Virus record (IMG/VR): IMGVR_UViG_3300001533_002793
Location: 1 to 25,768 of that record
Source: a virus
Strand: one strand, 5' to 3'
DNA: 25,768 bases
The notes below the pieces were generated by a model. The model searched no databases. It was not told the DNA's origin and saw only the letters and a list, made by a program, of their open reading frames with translations. The translations under genes and the position numbers were made by a program. Positions 1-7,187 of the stretch are shown here, piece by piece. How positions within the stretch are numbered: position 1 is the stretch's first letter; every line of letters starts with the position of its first letter.

Positions 1-101
1 TAACGTTTTTCGTCTTCATAGAGTTGGATTTCAACGTCTTCCATTGTTTCTCTTAGTTCATCTAAGAGGTTAACATCTTTTAGTCTTTCGTCCATAGTCA
101 T
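1..101 (-). CDS. Hypothetical protein, N-terminal part, runs off the window
   Basis: Only the first 33 codons are present. They begin MTMDERLKDVNLLDEL and continue with acidic residues. The ATG at 101 overlaps the TAA of the upstream endonuclease gene (TAATG), and a second in-frame ATG lies at 95. The fragment looks helical and charged. No family can be recognised from so little. The overlap suggests translational coupling to the endonuclease, or that the endonuclease was inserted exactly in front of this gene. Confidence 0.5.
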   Translation of the reverse strand, partial: MTMDERLKDVNLLDELRETMEDVEIQLYEDEKR

Positions 102-832
102 TAAATGTATTTATAGTTGTTAAATTTTTCATTTTTAGATTTTAATCTCCAACTAATTGTTGTTATCGGTATACCTAATTTATTCGATGCTTCACCAAGT
201 GAAGAATACTCAATTCCATCAATAATAAATCTAAGATTTTGATTGCCGAAATATTTTCCCTTTCGTTGTTCCGATAATATTTTTTTGGTTTCATTAGTAT
301 GGTGTTTATTATAAAAAGAATTATTTTCACCATTTCTCGGTAGGCATTTGATACAATATTTATGTTCGGGTGCAATTTGTTTACCACAGACACAATATTT
401 TACCGAAATTCCACCTCTCCAATTAGAATTATCTTCACCACATTTTCTCCATTTTTCTTTTCGTTCTTCTTTAGATAATAAATCATTATTCTTTTTTATT
501 GTGGATTTAATCCTCTCAACAATATTTACTTTATTAGGATGATTGGTAATATTATCACCACCACTTGCTTGTTTTCCAATATTATATTCAGGATTCATAT
601 TCAAATATTTTTGCTCAACCAATAATAATTCTGTTTCATTACATAATTCAACAATTTCAAATATGAAGTTTTCTCCACCATATTTATTCCATGCCCTTTG
701 TAATAAAATATTTTCATGTCTACCATATTTCAACTGTGATTTATGTTTTGACCATCTTCTTTTAATATTTTTTGCAGAACCATAATAACATTTATTATTT
801 ACAATGTTTCTAATTCTATATATTCCAATCAT
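101..832 (-). CDS. Free-standing GIY-YIG homing endonuclease, I-TevI-like
   Basis: A 243-residue homolog of phage T4 I-TevI (245 residues), which cuts intronless thymidylate synthase genes. The catalytic domain has GIY at residues 3-5, YYG at 16-18, the arginine pair at 25-26 and the metal-binding glutamate E73. A zinc-finger-like Cys set follows at 147, 149, 160 and 163 (CxC-x10-CxxC, the I-TevI spacing as I recall it). Next come the NUMOD3-like segment starting NGENNSFYNKHH and a C-terminal helix-turn-helix (YSSLGEASNKLGIP). In T4 this enzyme is encoded inside an intron of the td gene. Here it stands alone, 69 bases downstream of an uninterrupted thymidylate synthase gene, with its own AGTATTTAT motif 14 bases before the ATG. 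It looks intact. Family assignment is confident; the target is inferred. Confidence 0.93.
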   Translation of the reverse strand: MIGIYRIRNIVNNKCYYGSAKNIKRRWSKHKSQLKYGRHENILLQRAWNKYGGENFIFEIVELCNETELLLVEQKYLNMNPEYNIGKQASGGDNITNHPNKVNIVERIKSTIKKNNDLLSKEERKEKWRKCGEDNSNWRGGISVKYCVCGKQIAPEHKYCIKCLPRNGENNSFYNKHHTNETKKILSEQRKGKYFGNQNLRFIIDGIEYSSLGEASNKLGIPITTISWRLKSKNEKFNNYKYI

Positions 833-846
833 AATATTTATTTATC

Positions 847-855
847 ATAAATACT
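847..855 (-). promoter_or_regulatory. Putative phage late promoter motif AGTATTTAT
   Basis: The exact nonamer AGTATTTAT lies on the minus strand 14 bases upstream of the endonuclease ATG, in the gap after thymidylate synthase. It matches seven other copies in the window. It would let the endonuclease be expressed late, separately from the early thymidylate synthase transcript. Confidence 0.6.
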
Positions 856-901
856 ATGATTTTTTAAAACTAAATGATAGTCCGACTAGTTCCTCACAAT
901 T

Positions 902-1975
902 TTATTTTTTAGGTAGTCCAACAAATAACTCAGCCTTCATTGCTGGATGTGAATTATAATTAATCAATTTGAAATCATCAATAGTGAGTTTTAATATATC
1001 ATCAAGTGAATTCAATTCTTTATTAATTATCATCTCAGGTAAATCATATGGTTCTCTACCTAATTGTTCATTGACCATTGGGATATGGGGAAGATATAAA
1101 TGAGTGTCACCACCAATCCAAGTGGCTTGACCTGCAATCATATTACTTGCTTTAGCAATTATCATTAAAAGCAACGACATTGAAGCCAAATTGAAACTCA
1201 AACCCAAATAAGTGTCAACTGACCTTTGAAACATACTAAGGTCGAGATAGAATTTGGGAACATTTTCTTGGTCAAACCAAATATCCCAATCATTAGCTTT
1301 TTTTGGTTGAACTTCTTTGTATTTAGCCTCTAACCCCATTTCCCACGCTAACTCTGTTCTTTCAATATTATCCATTGGTCTTACAATGAACTGATATAGT
1401 AGATGACAAGGCGGTAATGCCATGTCTTTGAAATCTGCTTTATTCCAGCCATCAATAATATGATAACGACTATATGGATTTGACTTCAACCCATCAAGCA
1501 CTTCTTTTATCTGGTCAACACCGTTTTGATTACGCCATTGATAGCCATAAACTTTACCTAAGTCACCAATCGTATATTCTCTTTCACCAGCAATCCAAGG
1601 ATATGGTGGATTGGAAATTTGTTTCACTTGTTCAATGAATTCTTCCATTGTTTCAAGTTTACGAAGACCACCCTGTTCAACACCACTTTCATCCCACCAT
1701 TTCAAATACCATCTGTAAGCATCACCGTTCCAGATGTTTACATTATTATCAACAAGATATTTGATATTTGTTTCTCCTCTGAGAAACCAAAGAAGTTCAT
1801 GTACAATGCCTTTCCAGTACATTTTCTTTGTGGTGAATAATGGAAATCCTTCTTGTAAATCCATTTTAATTACACCGTGTGATATACCTATGGTATTGGG
1901 CATGTTGACTCGACCGCTTTCCTTTTCTCTACCGTTGTCGAGTATGTCTTGTAATAAATCTAGATATTGTTTCAT
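902..1975 (-). CDS. thyA: Thymidylate synthase (ThyA type)
   Basis: Makes dTMP from dUMP with methylene-tetrahydrofolate. Family landmarks are all present: the N-terminal FPLFTTKK segment, HELLWFLRGETN at about 59-70, the phosphate-binding arginine in NPYSRYHI (R170), the catalytic cysteine in PPCH (C190), QRSVD at about 250-254, and the base-selecting asparagine N262 in LSFNLAS. That asparagine argues for dUMP rather than dCMP as substrate, against a hydroxymethylase. At 357 residues it is longer than the 264-residue E. coli enzyme, with extra segments near 92-135 and 205-240. It sits downstream of dUTPase, which supplies dUMP. The reading frame is continuous, so there is no intron, although the T4 counterpart carries one. 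Confidence 0.97.
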   Translation of the reverse strand: MKQYLDLLQDILDNGREKESGRVNMPNTIGISHGVIKMDLQEGFPLFTTKKMYWKGIVHELLWFLRGETNIKYLVDNNVNIWNGDAYRWYLKWWDESGVEQGGLRKLETMEEFIEQVKQISNPPYPWIAGEREYTIGDLGKVYGYQWRNQNGVDQIKEVLDGLKSNPYSRYHIIDGWNKADFKDMALPPCHLLYQFIVRPMDNIERTELAWEMGLEAKYKEVQPKKANDWDIWFDQENVPKFYLDLSMFQRSVDTYLGLSFNLASMSLLLMIIAKASNMIAGQATWIGGDTHLYLPHIPMVNEQLGREPYDLPEMIINKELNSLDDILKLTIDDFKLINYNSHPAMKAELFVGLPKK

Positions 1976-1979
1976 ATAT

Positions 1980-2225
1980 TCAAAAAATTATATTAACGTA
2001 ATTAAGTGACCCATTGGGTCTTTTGGGTGTTGAGACTGTTACCATTATATTACCTGCATCCATTGCTTCTGGTGTGTTATTTTCTTCATCACACTTGATT
2101 TCATATTCGGGTAGAAACGCTTCCATTAATTTTTTTAGTTTGGTGCGTGTTATTGCGTCAGGATATTCTCCAGCAATCAATGGTGCAACATCGTTGCATG
2201 TCTTTTCAATTTTTGGGATATTCAT
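1980..2225 (-). CDS. Small hypothetical protein
   Basis: An 81-residue ORF between dUTPase and thymidylate synthase, same strand, ending 4 bases before the thymidylate synthase start. It starts MNIPKIEKTCNDVAPLIAGE and contains a stretch of alternating charged and hydrophobic residues (TRTKLKKLMEAFLPEYEIK). No signal peptide or membrane segment is visible. I do not recognise the family. Tight packing inside the nucleotide operon makes it likely to be real and expressed early. It could assist nucleotide metabolism, but nothing in the sequence shows that. Confidence 0.7.
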   Translation of the reverse strand: MNIPKIEKTCNDVAPLIAGEYPDAITRTKLKKLMEAFLPEYEIKCDEENNTPEAMDAGNIMVTVSTPKRPNGSLNYVNIIF

Positions 2226-2270
2226 ATTGTCCTAAGTCTTTAAGTTTTCCGACACCACCATAATTTATTG

Positions 2271-2747
2271 TTATTTATTTCCTGTTGAACCGAAACCACC
2301 TTCACCACGCTGGGTTTCCGAGAGTTCTTGTGCTTCAACTAAAGTTATTTTTGGTAGTTCCATGAACACGATTTGTGCCACACGGTCACCGATATCGTAG
2401 CGTTTATTTTCGTCAAAAACGAAATCAAAACCATCTTCCTTAATTACAATGTCCTTGATATTATTATTAATGACAGGTGTGAATCTACACATTATTTCCC
2501 CACGATAACTGGCATCAATCACACCAATACTGTTTTTAAGCATTAAATCGTACTTGGTAACCGAACTTCTGGGGAAGATAAGTCCCACATATCCTTCAGG
2601 TATTTCAACGGCAATGCCTGTGTTGTATTGAATAAAATCAGGTGTTTCATCAATTGAAGTACAATATAAATCAAAACCAGCATCGATATCAATGGCTTTG
2701 TAAGGTGTTTTTGCTTCGGGAACTAATTTTTTAAATCTGATTTTCAT
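2271..2747 (-). CDS. dut: dUTP diphosphatase (trimeric dUTPase)
   Basis: Hydrolyses dUTP to dUMP, which keeps uracil out of phage DNA and feeds thymidylate synthase two genes downstream. All five trimeric dUTPase motifs are visible: I, DAGFDLY (22-28); II, PRSS (59-62); III, GVIDASYRGEI (75-85) with catalytic D78; IV, DRVAQIVF (121-128); V, RGEGGFGSTG (147-156), the flexible C-terminal P-loop-like arm. At 158 residues it has the usual length. The gene is in the same leftward run as thyA. It appears intact and active. Confidence 0.97.
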   Translation of the reverse strand: MKIRFKKLVPEAKTPYKAIDIDAGFDLYCTSIDETPDFIQYNTGIAVEIPEGYVGLIFPRSSVTKYDLMLKNSIGVIDASYRGEIMCRFTPVINNNIKDIVIKEDGFDFVFDENKRYDIGDRVAQIVFMELPKITLVEAQELSETQRGEGGFGSTGNK

Positions 2748-2762
2748 TTTTTTATTCGTGTT

Positions 2763-3074
2763 TTAAAGATTTTGGTTATCGATATCGTCAATATTTTTTA
2801 TCTCGTTAATGAGTTTCATTATGTTTTCGGGGGTGTTTGATTTGTTGGCTTCTTTTTTAAAAAATTCCATGTATTCCTGCCCCATTTCTTCATTCATTTC
2901 ATCGAGGTTATCAAGTTGTTTTAAAGCAAATCTGGCTTGGCTTCCGTTATCTGCTTGTATTAACGATGGTTCCTCATATTTTTTATGTTCGATATAATTT
3001 TCCTTATTGCCATAAAATAGCAGTGCCTGTTTCATTAGTTCGATTTTGCTTCGAAGTTCTTCTAAACTATTCAT
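2763..3074 (-). CDS. Hypothetical protein, helical
   Basis: A 103-residue protein if read from the ATG at 3074 (MNSLEELRSKIELMKQALLF). An in-frame TTG at 3092 is possible but would overlap the upstream gene further. The ATG overlaps the end of the KTSC gene by 8 bases, which suggests translational coupling. Composition is charged and predicted mostly helical, with no membrane segment and no recognised motif. It ends 16 bases before the dUTPase start. Function unknown; position suggests an early gene. Confidence 0.68.
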   Translation of the reverse strand: MNSLEELRSKIELMKQALLFYGNKENYIEHKKYEEPSLIQADNGSQARFALKQLDNLDEMNEEMGQEYMEFFKKEANKSNTPENIMKLINEIKNIDDIDNQNL

Positions 3075-3405
3075 CCTCTTGGTCTTCTTCAATATTGTTA
3101 TTTTTCACAATATCTCGATATTCGTTGAGTTCTGACGGATTTAATGTATATTCTTTGCGATATGAAAACCTATTATTTATTTTGGTATGAAAGAATTTTC
3201 CGTGGGATTCAGCGTCTTCAAATTCCTGATATAAATCGAAATCGATATTTTCATAGGAATACATGTTTCCACGACTAAATCCGATATAAAGTCTTTTGGT
3301 TTCAACAAAATACACGGTATTCAAGATATTTTCTGATTTATAAACGGCTTCCACGTATCCCAGATTGCCATTATCATCAAGTACTTCTTTTCGTTCTACT
3401 ATCAT
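3067..3405 (-). CDS. KTSC-domain protein
   Basis: A 112-residue protein whose middle matches the KTSC fold pattern: TKRLYIGFSRGNMYSYENID, then LYQEFEDAESHGKFFHTKI and a final aromatic residue before basic sequence. KTSC is a small beta-rich domain found in phages and bacteria, named after a Lys-tRNA synthetase appendage; its role in phages is not settled. It is the first gene of the leftward nucleotide-metabolism run, directly behind a host-type promoter. The C-terminal tail is acidic. Domain call is moderately confident; function unknown. Confidence 0.72.
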   Translation of the reverse strand: MIVERKEVLDDNGNLGYVEAVYKSENILNTVYFVETKRLYIGFSRGNMYSYENIDFDLYQEFEDAESHGKFFHTKINNRFSYRKEYTLNPSELNEYRDIVKNNNIEEDQEDE

Positions 3406-3422
3406 TACGTGTGTTTATTGAG

Positions 3423-3453
3423 CAAATATAAGCATTAAAATAATGAAATCAAA
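3423..3453 (-). promoter_or_regulatory. Host-type (Bacteroidota) promoter for the dut-thyA run
   Basis: On the minus strand TTTG (3453-3450) is followed after exactly 19 bases by TATATTTG (3430-3423). This fits the Bacteroidota primary-sigma consensus TTTG-N19-21-TAnnTTTG. It lies 18 bases upstream of the KTSC gene ATG and would drive KTSC, the small unknowns, dUTPase and thymidylate synthase as an early transcript. The -33 box is one base from a late motif that faces the other way. Confidence 0.65.
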
Positions 3454-3454
3454 G

Positions 3455-3463
3455 AGTATTTAT
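3455..3463 (+). promoter_or_regulatory. Putative phage late promoter motif AGTATTTAT
   Basis: An exact copy of the nonamer, 15 bases before the ATG at 3479. Because it lies inside the longer possible reading frame that starts at 3443, it argues that translation begins at 3479. Confidence 0.6.
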
Positions 3464-3478
3464 ATTAAAATCGAGTAC

Positions 3479-4246
3479 ATGTCACTTCCGAAAAAGAAAA
3501 CTAAAGTAAATATTAACACGAATCCACCAAGGGTCGGTAATAAGTATTTGGAATACGGACTGGATAGGATTGAGGAACTTATGGCAAAGACCGATAAGAA
3601 AACCAATTATTTGCCCCGAACAATATTATTGGAAGACCTTGACCGTGCGGTTTATGATTACGTCAATGAATACAATATGAAATTGACACTCGATAATAAA
3701 TCCGTGCCGACTTTCTATCTGGATAACGACCGCTGGGGAGAATTTAGTAAGACTTGGAAGTTCATGGATAACGATAAAAACGTTCCAACCCCATATATCA
3801 CGACAAGACGTATTGATAAACAAGTTGGAACCCGTCTGGGAATCAAACACAGAATTCCACAACCCCGTAGTTTTAGATATATGAACATTCCCATTATGGA
3901 TGAAGGCGAGGTCATTTATCTCCAGATGAAAATGCCTGAACCCGTTAATGTTGATTTAATCTATGAAGTGGCGTTATTTAGTAAGTATCGTGTTGATGTC
4001 AATGTTTATGATGAACAGGTTCTCAAGAATTTTGCCAGTCGTCAGGAATACGTTTGGATTAAAGGCAACCCCTTACCACTTATCTTTGAGGGTTTTGCGG
4101 AAGCCAATCCCATTGAAAACATAGATGGTGACAGATTTTTTGTTAGTAAATACGCATTAAAAATTCTGGGGTTCATTCAAGACGAGAAGGAATTCGAAAT
4201 CGTCAAGACCATGAGACAACCGAAAATCGGGTTCAGCGTGGAATAA
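3479..4246 (+). CDS. gp15-like tail terminator / sheath stabiliser
   Basis: Read from MSLPKKKTKVN the protein is 255 residues; T4 gp15 is 272. T4 gp15 caps the tube and sheath and joins the tail to the head. The second half has the same order of features I remember for gp15: a proline-rich strand (MKMPEPVNVD), then LIYEVALFSKYRVDVN resembling gp15's IYELSIFTRYEDDM, a spacer with an aromatic strand, and IDGDRFFVSKYALKILGFI resembling the gp15 IDGDNLSRRRIEWSL region. A late promoter motif precedes it, and it converges with a leftward structural gene 9 bases away without an obvious terminator. The assignment rests on remembered similarity and context, so it is moderate. Otherwise it is a neck or tail structural protein. 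Confidence 0.6.
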   Translation: MSLPKKKTKVNINTNPPRVGNKYLEYGLDRIEELMAKTDKKTNYLPRTILLEDLDRAVYDYVNEYNMKLTLDNKSVPTFYLDNDRWGEFSKTWKFMDNDKNVPTPYITTRRIDKQVGTRLGIKHRIPQPRSFRYMNIPIMDEGEVIYLQMKMPEPVNVDLIYEVALFSKYRVDVNVYDEQVLKNFASRQEYVWIKGNPLPLIFEGFAEANPIENIDGDRFFVSKYALKILGFIQDEKEFEIVKTMRQPKIGFSVE

Positions 4247-4255
4247 CCATTTGAA

Positions 4256-4579
4256 TTAAAAAGCACCACTAATAGTACCAGTACTGCCATCATCATCATC
4301 GTATGTACCGTCATTTTTAAATAATTTCCCGCTGCGATAATTTTGTTTCTTGTTTTCGAAATTCTGAAACGTTTCATTACTTCTCTGAACATATGCGCTG
4401 TTTGGTGTGAGTTCATATGCATTTGTGTCGGCAGCAAATCTCCACGCCCTTGATTGTGGGTATAAATAGACCTTGAAATACATGTTTTGGGGATTACTGA
4501 TATCATTAATCGAATTATTGTAGAAAAGCAGTAATTTACCTTCTTTCGCATTATAAAAACTCAATTTCATGTATGCCAC
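4256..4579 (-). CDS. Structural protein, C-terminal part of a frameshifted gene
   Basis: The frame from the GTG at 4579 (next ATG at 4570) gives 107 residues, with an Asp-rich tail (TYDDDDGSTG). The same frame stays open upstream to 4753 without a good start and reads as ordinary protein (FYYNTYTPNTQTRLATTYQT…). It is therefore the continuation of the ORF that starts at 4944, offset by -1 at the T run near 4744. Joined, the product is about 229 residues. No family recognised. Position between baseplate-like genes and the tail terminator suggests a virion component. Confidence 0.55.
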   Translation of the reverse strand: MAYMKLSFYNAKEGKLLLFYNNSINDISNPQNMYFKVYLYPQSRAWRFAADTNAYELTPNSAYVQRSNETFQNFENKKQNYRSGKLFKNDGTYDDDDGSTGTISGAF

Positions 4580-4704
4580 AACAAAACTATCTGTTAAGGT
4601 ATTGAGATACCATTTGGGAAAATTAATGGCACAAAGTTGATGATTTAAATCAGGCTTTAAACTATAGTCGGGAGTTGTACCTATTTTTGTTTGATAAGTA
4701 GTGG

Positions 4705-4944
4705 CTAATCTGGTTTGGGTGTTGGGTGTGTAGGTATTATAATAAAACTGTTTCTAACCACCCCATCTCTACCACTGAGTTCGGAACTCGTAAACCCCGC
4801 ATTTGTGAATGAATTACCATGTGAGGTATTACCCGAATTTAAGAAATAAAACCTGAGTCTTTTTGTTGAACTCGGACTGAATCTAACGATTTCGAAATCC
4901 TGAATCGGATTAATGAGTTTTTGTTTGGTTTTCTCTGCTCGCAT
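4705..4944 (-). CDS. Structural protein, N-terminal part of a frameshifted gene
   Basis: Starts MRAEKTKQKLINPIQDFEIV and is followed by beta-type sequence (SSTKRLRFYFLNSGNTSHGN). The last 11 residues before the stop at 4705 are low-complexity (IIPTHPTPKP) and look out of frame. Moving to the -1 frame at about 4744 restores a coherent protein that continues to 4256. It follows the large structural gene with a 27-base gap. Function unknown. Confidence 0.55.
   Translation of the reverse strand: MRAEKTKQKLINPIQDFEIVRFSPSSTKRLRFYFLNSGNTSHGNSFTNAGFTSSELSGRDGVVRNSFIIIPTHPTPKPD
4744..4747 (-). other. Frameshift point at a T4 run
   Basis: On the coding strand the codons AAC AGT TTT ATT contain four consecutive T. 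Five T would give N-S-F-Y-Y-N-T and join the two halves. The context is not a canonical slippery heptamer. A base missing from the assembly, or a real mutation, is more likely than programmed frameshifting here. Confidence 0.7.
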
Positions 4945-4971
4945 TCTTACCTAAATATATTTTTTCCTGTA

Positions 4972-6600
4972 TTATTGACATGGTTTTCCTATATCATTTA
5001 AATCATTTTCTGGTTCGGGACTGAATTCCAATAATGTGAAATTACCCTCCATTGAAATCTGATTGAAAACATTGGAAGTATTGTAATTATTATCACTGTC
5101 ATCCAAATCTGGTGAAATACTAAGTATTAGTGGTGCGAACAAATATCGCTTGCCATTCATGAAGGGATAATCAACACCGTTTCTCGAAATCGGTTCAGTG
5201 ACTCCCTGTGGAACAATTTCTCTCCAAACGTATTGTCCGTTATCGAGTTCTGTTGCGTATTCGGGAATCTCGGTTTCTTCTGGTACGAGTTCATTGGGGT
5301 TTGGTATCAGTTTTGTTACGACTCGAATAACGTCCCCAAACACAAAATTTTTAGTAGTGGTTACGATTTTTTCCTCATAACTGTTTTCAAACAAAATCGT
5401 GCTTCCAGATATTTTATCCCAATTACTGCCGTTTTGTTTCTGTATTTCAGTCACAGCAAAGTATCTGTAACTGTTTTGCGGGAATCTGATTCTGGCACTG
5501 AATTTCAACTCGTAATCCCCACCACCACCAAAAACAAATGTACCATTTGAAAGATTTGCCGTGACAGCACCACCACCATTGTTTTCGATACTCGTCCAGT
5601 CTTGTATCGGTGTCACACCTGACCCAATCATTTCATCATCAGATTTTTTTATTGATGACGTAATCCCTGTATTACCAGTGAAAACTACGTTAAGACTAAC
5701 ACTATTTTCCACCAATTTACTCATTTCGGAAGTGCTGAGGTCATCACTAAGATATCTTAATCTCAGAGGTATAAAGGGATTAAGTTTCCAAATAAGATAT
5801 TTACTTGTACTAGTACCAACTTTATACTGTGTCTTAATATATATGGTCTGATTCTCCACAAGAGTTTGTCTGTACTGACTCTGGTTATAATTAATAACTT
5901 CTCCAATTTTACCACCTGTTGCGGTTTCCACGAAATCACCGATACCAAGTGTTTTGGGGCTGTAATTGGTTTTAATTGCACTACCTGTTGTAATGTATCT
6001 CGTGTATTTCATGGTTTCAACCACACCATTTCCATTGGTTTTTAATTTGTATTGTGCAAATAAAAACAATTCCGTGACGGGAAATCCGAAGTTGTCGAAA
6101 AACGTGCTGACATCGAAATCCGTGTTGAAAGCAAATCCATAGGTTTGTTCGTCATAAACATTGGTTGTGAATCCCGCACGAAACAATTCGAAATCACTGG
6201 GAGTCGCAATGACTTGAAATAGTCTGAGATGATTACCACTGTTAACGCTTCCCGCACGTGTGTAACCACTATTTGCTGGCTTGACAAGATAGAAATCAAA
6301 GGAATTCAATAGTGTCTTGCAATTCGCATCGAAATCAGGTGTGAAAAAGTCATCGAGTTCATTGTAATTACTAACCAAACCATTTAATAACGACAGATAT
6401 TCTATTCTACCATAGATTCTATAAACTGGATTACCTTGTCTTTCCTGTTCGAAAACCCGTGTGGCATCCACGACATCATTAACACCGAATTCCGTGAGTT
6501 CCGCAGTACTTCGTGTTAACTCGGCTTTAGTGAATTCCTGAACGTTAACGCTCTCCGTACTTCTTTCCGAACCCAGCAATATTTCCAGTTTTCTATCCAT
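4972..6600 (-). CDS. Large tail/baseplate structural protein
   Basis: A 542-residue protein read from MDRKLEILLGSERSTESVNV; a longer version of 561 residues starts at 6657. The shorter start is preferred because a promoter-like GGTATTTAT lies just in front of it, although the 5-base gap is unusually small. The sequence is rich in beta-type, Asn/Thr/Gly-containing segments without long helices, as in fibre or baseplate proteins. Residues around 340-440 (GGGAVTANLSNGTFVFGGGG, then YELKFSARIRFPQN) resemble a C1q/TNF-type jelly roll, which phages use for receptor or glycan binding; this is a weak reading. No signal peptide. It leads a leftward pair with the gene starting at 4944. Exact role unknown. 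Confidence 0.65.
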   Translation of the reverse strand: MDRKLEILLGSERSTESVNVQEFTKAELTRSTAELTEFGVNDVVDATRVFEQERQGNPVYRIYGRIEYLSLLNGLVSNYNELDDFFTPDFDANCKTLLNSFDFYLVKPANSGYTRAGSVNSGNHLRLFQVIATPSDFELFRAGFTTNVYDEQTYGFAFNTDFDVSTFFDNFGFPVTELFLFAQYKLKTNGNGVVETMKYTRYITTGSAIKTNYSPKTLGIGDFVETATGGKIGEVINYNQSQYRQTLVENQTIYIKTQYKVGTSTSKYLIWKLNPFIPLRLRYLSDDLSTSEMSKLVENSVSLNVVFTGNTGITSSIKKSDDEMIGSGVTPIQDWTSIENNGGGAVTANLSNGTFVFGGGGDYELKFSARIRFPQNSYRYFAVTEIQKQNGSNWDKISGSTILFENSYEEKIVTTTKNFVFGDVIRVVTKLIPNPNELVPEETEIPEYATELDNGQYVWREIVPQGVTEPISRNGVDYPFMNGKRYLFAPLILSISPDLDDSDNNYNTSNVFNQISMEGNFTLLEFSPEPENDLNDIGKPCQ

Positions 6601-6605
6601 ATGAT

Positions 6606-6614
6606 ATAAATACC
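6606..6614 (-). promoter_or_regulatory. Near-match to the late promoter motif (GGTATTTAT)
   Basis: Differs from the nonamer at the first base only. It lies 5 bases upstream of the ATG at 6600 and within the extended frame that starts at 6657. If used, the transcript would be almost leaderless. Confidence 0.35.
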
Positions 6615-6703
6615 TTGAAAATAATTTCGTGAAACCGTAACCTTTTGTCTTGAGCATCGTATAATATCATGTGTTTAATTTAAAAACTTAAAATTAATTA
6701 ATT

Positions 6704-7159
6704 ATGAAAAAGACAATTTATTTCCTGACAATGATTCTCGCAGTTGCTCTGATGAGCACGAGTTGTGAAAAAGACCCTGTGGTTCCTGAGACTACAATAA
6801 ATGATTTTATTGGGGCTTGGGAAACCATCTCCTACGAGTATCAAAACGAATTGTATTTAACTTGCGAAGAATTAGAGGAAGCAGGTATTTCATCCAATGG
6901 AGTTGAATATGCGTTTCTCGAACTAACCATTAATTCGGCATCACACGCCATACTTAACGATATTTGTGATGAAAACACTGAATCCGATAATGTGGTGTTT
7001 GATAACAATTATCTTACCTTTAACGGTGGTGGTTTCTTAATTTTAAAATTCAAAGTATTGAATTTCGAGAACGATATGTTGGAATTGGAACTCTGCGAAA
7101 AAAACATTGGCACTCTTGGGGATGTGCTATTACATGGAAAATATGTTTTACAGAGATAA
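6704..7159 (+). CDS. Secreted lipoprotein, lipocalin-like (cargo gene)
   Basis: A 151-residue protein with a clear lipoprotein signal peptide: MKK, a hydrophobic stretch (IYFLTMILAVALM), then STSC with the lipidated cysteine at C21. The next residues EKDPVVPE are acidic, as in Bacteroidota lipoprotein export signals, so the product may reach the outer surface. After the signal, DFIGAWETISYEYQ resembles the start of small lipocalin-like or beta-barrel domains of Bacteroidota lipoproteins. It is alone on the plus strand between two leftward structural genes and has its own terminator, which is typical of a moron acquired from a host. A role in blocking superinfection or altering the host envelope is plausible but inferred. 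No late nonamer precedes it. Confidence 0.85.
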   Translation: MKKTIYFLTMILAVALMSTSCEKDPVVPETTINDFIGAWETISYEYQNELYLTCEELEEAGISSNGVEYAFLELTINSASHAILNDICDENTESDNVVFDNNYLTFNGGGFLILKFKVLNFENDMLELELCEKNIGTLGDVLLHGKYVLQR

Positions 7160-7164
7160 TAAGA

Positions 7165-7187
7165 ACCCTCTTCGGAGGGTTTTTTTT
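7165..7187 (+). terminator. Rho-independent terminator after the lipoprotein gene
   Basis: Six-base-pair stem ACCCTC/GAGGGT closed by a TTCG tetraloop and followed by eight T. It begins 5 bases after the lipoprotein stop codon. Its T tract touches the end of the convergent gene at 7186. Confidence 0.9.

Noticed and set aside
108-115. TATAAATA on the minus strand, a T4 late promoter box
   Set aside because: It is inside the endonuclease gene 7 bases from the next start, and other genes here use the opposite word AGTATTTAT. Probably chance.
862-900. Possible terminator after thyA (TAGT-CCG-ACTA)
   Set aside because: Only four base pairs with no T run following in the minus-strand direction.
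902-1975. Group I intron in thymidylate synthase, as in T4 td
   Set aside because: The thyA frame is continuous through the T4 insertion point, so no intron is present.
6660-6665. TATAAT as a -10 box for the lipoprotein gene
   Set aside because: Bacteroidota primary sigma factors do not use this box, no partner box is placed correctly, and the region is AT-rich.
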